Below, in pieces: positions 60,667 through 64,000 of a stretch of 64,000 nucleotides of DNA; within the stretch, counting starts at the first letter, position 1, and every line of letters begins with the position of its first letter. The position numbers were made by a program, and so were the translations under genes. The stretch is from contig SVHC01000003.1 of the NCBI GenBank assembly GCA_015056055.1, positions 1 through 64,000 on the forward strand, read 5' to 3'. The notes below the pieces were generated by a model. That model saw nothing but the letters and a program-made list of their open reading frames with translations, made no database searches and was not told the origin of the DNA. The stretch comes from Clostridiales bacterium. GTDB lineage: Bacteria; Bacillota; Clostridia; Christensenellales; Aristaeellaceae.

Positions 60667-62646
60667 ATGCTTTTCCAGAAGGACCATATGCTGGTTTCCC
60701 GCTTCAACGATGAAAAAATCTTCGTGGAAGCATGGGGTGAAAACGGCGTACGTGTACGCATTACGAAAAATGCCGCACTGCGCGGCGACCGCTGGAGCGC
60801 ACTGCTTCCGGACGGCGCAAAGCAGGCTGATGAAATCAACATCACCGCAAACAACTGCGCCACGCTGAAAAACGGCAAAATTACCGCCTGTTTTGAACAA
60901 AACGTTCTTGTTTTCCGCAACGAAAAGGGCGAAGAGCTGCTGGCCGAGTTCTGGCAGGGCAACCGTCCGCTGGACAAGAAAGTGCCGCACAATCCCATCT
61001 ATTTCGCCAGCCGCATCTGGTATCCGCAGGCTGCAGGCGCATCCCGCATCGAATACCGCTTCAAGGCATATGACGATGAAAAGATCTTCGGCATGGGCCA
61101 GTATCAGGACGATCGTTTCGACCGCAAGGGCTCCACGCTGGAGCTTGCTCCCCGCAACACGCAGGCGAGCATTCCCTTCTATTATTCCAGCCGCGGCTAC
61201 GGCTTCCTGTGGAACAATCCGTGCCTGGGCCGCGCAACCTTCGGCGCAAACTACACCCAGTGGGAAGCAGTTTCCACGGATGAACTCGATTTCTGGGTAA
61301 CCGCTGGCGATTCCCCGCGCGAAATCGAGCGCCAGTATGCCGAAGTAACCGGCAAGAGCCCCATGATGCCCGATTACGCCATGGGCTTCTGGCAGTGCAA
61401 GCTGCTGTACGCCGACCAGAACGAACTGATGACCGTTGCCCGCGAATACTATCGCCGCAAGATCCCGGTAAAGGTTATCATCATCGACTTCTTCCACTGG
61501 ACCAAGTTCGGCAACTGGTTCCTGGATCCCAAAAAGTGGCCGGATCCCAAGGGCATGGTTGAAGAGCTCAAGTCTATGGGCATGGAGCTGATGGTTTCCG
61601 TATGGCCGTCCATTGAAACCGAGAGCGATAACTACGAGGAGATGCTGGAAGCGGGCTACATGATCCGCACCAAGGCAGGTCTGCCCTTCGGCTGCCTGTT
61701 CGGCTCCAACATCACGTTCGTGGATTCCACCAATCCCGATGCACGCAAGTACCTGTGGGAAAAGATCAAGAAGAACTATTACGAGCTGGGCATCCGCAAC
61801 TACTGGCTGGACTGCGCCGAGCCCGAATATTCCAACCCCACCTTCTCCAACTTTGTATATGATGCAGGCCCGGCCGAAATGTGCGCAAACCTGTACCCCG
61901 TGGAATACTCCAAAGCATTCTATGAGGGACTGCGCGAATCCGGCGAAGAGCTGCCCATCAGCCTGACCCGCTGCGCATGGGCCGGTACCCAGCGCTACGG
62001 CACCCTTCTGTGGTCCGGCGATATTTACGCCACCTGGAAGGCATTCAAGCAGCAGATTCCCTCCGGTCAGAACGTCGGCATGAGCGGCGTGCCGTGGTGG
62101 AACACCGATATCGGCGGCTTCATCGGCGGCGACCGCGCCGATCCCGATTACTGCGAACTGATCACCCGCTGGTTCGAGTGGGGCACCTTCTGCCCGGTCA
62201 TGCGTCTGCACGGCGCACGCGAAGGTCAGCGTGAGGAAGGCTACACGCCGCCGAACGAGATCTGGGTATACGGCGAAAAGGCCGACGAGATCATGGAGAA
62301 GCACATCCGCCTGCGCGAGAGGATGTTCCCGTACATCAAGCGCTGCATGCAGGAAGCTACCGAAACCGGCGATCCCGTTATCCGCGCCATGTTCTATGAA
62401 TTCCCGAATGACGAGAAGGCATGGAACCTGCCCTATCAGTACATGCTGGGCAGCGACCTGCTCGTCGCTCCCGTGCTTGAGCCCGGCGTTACCGAACTGG
62501 CTGTTTACCTCCCCGAGGGCGAAAGCTGGATCGATATCCGCGACGGCAAGGAATATGCCGGCGGCCAGACCGTAACCCTGCCCGCTCCCCTGGAGAGCAT
62601 TCCCGTACTGCGCAGAAAGAGCGCGGAGGCCATGTTCGAATTCTAA
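60667..62646 (+). CDS. Glycoside hydrolase GH31, paralog 2
   Basis: 659 aa, the same length and layout as the gene at 36550, with long identical blocks (PMMPDYAMGFWQCKL, NVGMSG, WWNTDIGGF). Nucleophile Asp in YWLDCAEPEY near residue 382, acid/base Asp in LLWSGDIYATW near 455. Differences cluster around substrate loops, for example FFHWTKFGNWF against FWHWIHHGEWF in paralog 1, so specificity may differ. AAAGGGG before ATG. It is followed by a terminator-like hairpin, an element copy and paralog 3. Confidence 0.94.
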   Translation: MLFQKDHMLVSRFNDEKIFVEAWGENGVRVRITKNAALRGDRWSALLPDGAKQADEINITANNCATLKNGKITACFEQNVLVFRNEKGEELLAEFWQGNRPLDKKVPHNPIYFASRIWYPQAAGASRIEYRFKAYDDEKIFGMGQYQDDRFDRKGSTLELAPRNTQASIPFYYSSRGYGFLWNNPCLGRATFGANYTQWEAVSTDELDFWVTAGDSPREIERQYAEVTGKSPMMPDYAMGFWQCKLLYADQNELMTVAREYYRRKIPVKVIIIDFFHWTKFGNWFLDPKKWPDPKGMVEELKSMGMELMVSVWPSIETESDNYEEMLEAGYMIRTKAGLPFGCLFGSNITFVDSTNPDARKYLWEKIKKNYYELGIRNYWLDCAEPEYSNPTFSNFVYDAGPAEMCANLYPVEYSKAFYEGLRESGEELPISLTRCAWAGTQRYGTLLWSGDIYATWKAFKQQIPSGQNVGMSGVPWWNTDIGGFIGGDRADPDYCELITRWFEWGTFCPVMRLHGAREGQREEGYTPPNEIWVYGEKADEIMEKHIRLRERMFPYIKRCMQEATETGDPVIRAMFYEFPNDEKAWNLPYQYMLGSDLLVAPVLEPGVTELAVYLPEGESWIDIRDGKEYAGGQTVTLPAPLESIPVLRRKSAEAMFEF

Positions 62647-62658
62647 TGTTGATTTCCG

Positions 62659-62683
62659 GCAGACGGGTACAAAACCCGTCTGC
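62659..62683 (+). terminator. Hairpin after GH31 gene 2
   Basis: GCAGACGGGT/ACCCGTCTGC 10-bp stem followed by CTCTATT; the weak T run suggests leaky termination. Confidence 0.55.
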
Positions 62684-62696
62684 CTCTATTAAATGA

Positions 62697-62816
62697 CAAG
62701 AATAGCGGACGGACGCGGAATCCCCTCCGTCACCTGCGGTGACACCTCCCCTTGATTCAAGGGGAGCTTGGCGTCGCGCGGACCGGCGGGTTCGAAGTCA
62801 TACGCCGGTATTCTTA
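62697..62816. repeat. CAAGAATA-type element, copy C (short, 120 bases)
   Basis: Bounded by CAAGAATA (62697-62704) and TATTCTTA (62809-62816). Same left end and CTCCCCTTG/CAAGGGGAG hairpin as copy A and the same CGCGCGGACCGGCGG as copy B. It ends 2 bases before the ribosome site of GH31 gene 3, separating it from gene 2. Confidence 0.85.
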
Positions 62817-62831
62817 TAAGGAGAGACTGCA

Positions 62832-64000
62832 ATGATCTATCAGAAAGACCATATGCTGGTTTTCCAGTATGATGACGAAAAAGTATTTGTGGAAGCATGG
62901 GGCAAAAACGGCATCCGCGTGCGCGCAACCAAAAAGAATGCCCTGCGCGGCGAAGCATACAGCGCACTTCTGCCGGCAGAACCCATGACCGCCGATGCGA
63001 TCGAAATCGGCGAAAACGGCGATGCAAAGCTCGTGAACGGCAAGATCACCGCCGAATTCAAGCATAACGTGCTGACCTTCTATAACGACAAGGGTGAAGA
63101 GCTCATCGGTGAAAGCTGGCGCGGCGGTCCGCTGAACTATCCCGTGCCGCATGATCCGAATCTGCTTGCCGCACGCGAATGGCGCAAGAAGGATAACGGC
63201 TACCGCGTGCAGTGTCGTTTTAAGGCCTACGAAGGCGAAAAGATCTACGGCATGGGCCAGCATCCGGAAACCGTGTTCGACCGCAAGGGCACGACCCTTG
63301 AACTTGCCCCGCGCAACAAGCAGGCAAACATCCCCTTCTATGTTTCCAGCCGCGGCTACGGCTTCCTGTGGAACAATCCGGCCATCGGCCGCGCGACCTT
63401 TGCCACCAACTATACCCAGTGGGAAGCCGACCTGACCGACGAGATCGATTTCTGGGTGACCGCAGGCGATACGCCGCGCGAAATCGAGCGCCAGTATGCA
63501 GAGGCAGGCGGCAAGACGCCCATGATGCCCGATTACGCCATGGGCTTCTGGCAGTGTAAGCTGCGCTATGTCACGCAGGATGAGCTGCTTGAAGTCGCCC
63601 GCGAATACTACCGCCGCAAGGTGCCCGTAAAGGTCATCATCATCGACTTCTGCCACTGGACCAAGCACGGCAACTGGTTCCTCGATCCCGAATACTGGCC
63701 GGACCCGCAGGCTATGGTGGACGAGCTCAAGTCCATGGGCATGGAAGTTGTGGCATCCGTATGGCCCTCCATGGAACCCGGCAGCGACAACTATAAGGAA
63801 ATGACCGAAAAGGGTCTGCTGGTGCACAACAATTTCGGCCAGCACTACGGCCAACAGAACACGCTCACCTTCGTTGATACCACCAATCCCGAGGCATGCA
63901 AGTTCCTGTGGGAAAAGATCAAAAAGAACTATTACAGCTACGGCATCCGCAACTTCTGGCTGGACTGCGCAGAGCCCGAATATTGGAAACCCGATTTCTC
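62832..64000 (+). CDS. Glycoside hydrolase GH31, paralog 3 (cut by window end)
   Basis: 389 codons visible, starting MIYQKDHMLVFQYDDEKVFVEAW; AAGGAG about 9 bases before ATG. It covers the N-terminal sandwich and the barrel up to the nucleophile region FWLDCAEPEY. The substrate loop reads FCHWTKHGNWF, closer to paralog 2 than 1. The acid/base region lies beyond the window. It probably shares transcription with gene 2 if the hairpin between them is leaky. Confidence 0.92.
   Translation, partial: MIYQKDHMLVFQYDDEKVFVEAWGKNGIRVRATKKNALRGEAYSALLPAEPMTADAIEIGENGDAKLVNGKITAEFKHNVLTFYNDKGEELIGESWRGGPLNYPVPHDPNLLAAREWRKKDNGYRVQCRFKAYEGEKIYGMGQHPETVFDRKGTTLELAPRNKQANIPFYVSSRGYGFLWNNPAIGRATFATNYTQWEADLTDEIDFWVTAGDTPREIERQYAEAGGKTPMMPDYAMGFWQCKLRYVTQDELLEVAREYYRRKVPVKVIIIDFCHWTKHGNWFLDPEYWPDPQAMVDELKSMGMEVVASVWPSMEPGSDNYKEMTEKGLLVHNNFGQHYGQQNTLTFVDTTNPEACKFLWEKIKKNYYSYGIRNFWLDCAEPEYWKPDF

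Overview
The window looks like a chromosome segment from an anaerobic, gut-type member of the Clostridia (Bacillota). The evidence is strong AGGAGG-type ribosome sites, TTGACA/TATAAT promoters with 17-base spacers, a CtsR-type heat-shock operator, WhiA, DUF3842, an FmdB-type zinc ribbon, a class B sortase, and many glycan-degrading enzymes. DNA is moderately GC-rich by eye. There are no rRNA genes, phage genes, transposases or CRISPR arrays. One tRNA (Val, GAC) is present. I ran no searches: family names come from recognised motifs.

Layout. 1-4.6 kb: glyceraldehyde-3-phosphate dehydrogenase, then a large protein of unknown function and a 270-base MITE-like element. 4.6-8.4 kb: GH3 glycosidase, DsbA-like oxidoreductase, creatininase-like hydrolase. 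8.5-11.1 kb: ferrous iron uptake operon feoA-feoB plus a 53-aa FeoB-associated cysteine-rich protein. 11.1-12.9 kb: 1.8 kb without conventional genes, holding three tandem copies of a divergent RNA module. 13-18 kb: sodium:solute symporter, SGNH hydrolase, Fe-alcohol dehydrogenase and GH51 arabinofuranosidase. 18-19.3 kb: an 84-base tandem array and nth. 19.3-23.1 kb: VOC protein, a three-gene overlapping hydrolase operon and a TraB-like protein. 22.2-30.1 kb: one tightly packed eight-gene leftward operon (MBOAT, AlgX-like, murB, whiA, GH123-like, ybaB, recR, traB). 30.2-36.4 kb: D-Ala carboxypeptidase, small HTH regulator, Gfo/Idh oxidoreductase, murA, zinc ribbon, RACo-like activator. 36.5-41.1 kb: GH31 glycosidase, a small protein and a fucosidase-like enzyme. 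41.1-49.4 kb: lysoplasmalogenase-like membrane protein, aldehyde and alcohol dehydrogenases behind a two-site operator, cytidylate-kinase-like protein, hemolysin III, DegV, a secreted repeat protein, an aldo/keto reductase. 49.5-57.1 kb: BspA-like leucine-rich-repeat protein, clpB, small proteins, ECF S component. 57.2-60.4 kb: tRNA-Val, a 153-base tandem array, a four-helix-bundle protein, and sortase B with three small paralogous candidate substrates. 60.6-64 kb: two more GH31 genes; the last runs off the window.

The strongest candidates for something undescribed are two. (1) The tandem modules at 11.1-12.9 kb. Each pairs a leftward RNA with a conserved promoter, ending in a 9-10 codon micro-ORF (MMLDNK...) whose stop codon lies in its terminator, with a rightward consensus promoter placed only a few bases before a terminator. 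All differences among the first six micro-ORF codons are synonymous. (2) The sortase B locus, whose three small secreted proteins share a one-domain fold repeat and a C-terminal NPIRMGDG-hydrophobic-basic tail that looks like a non-canonical sorting signal. Several families of small inverted-repeat elements and tandem arrays also occupy the intergenic regions.
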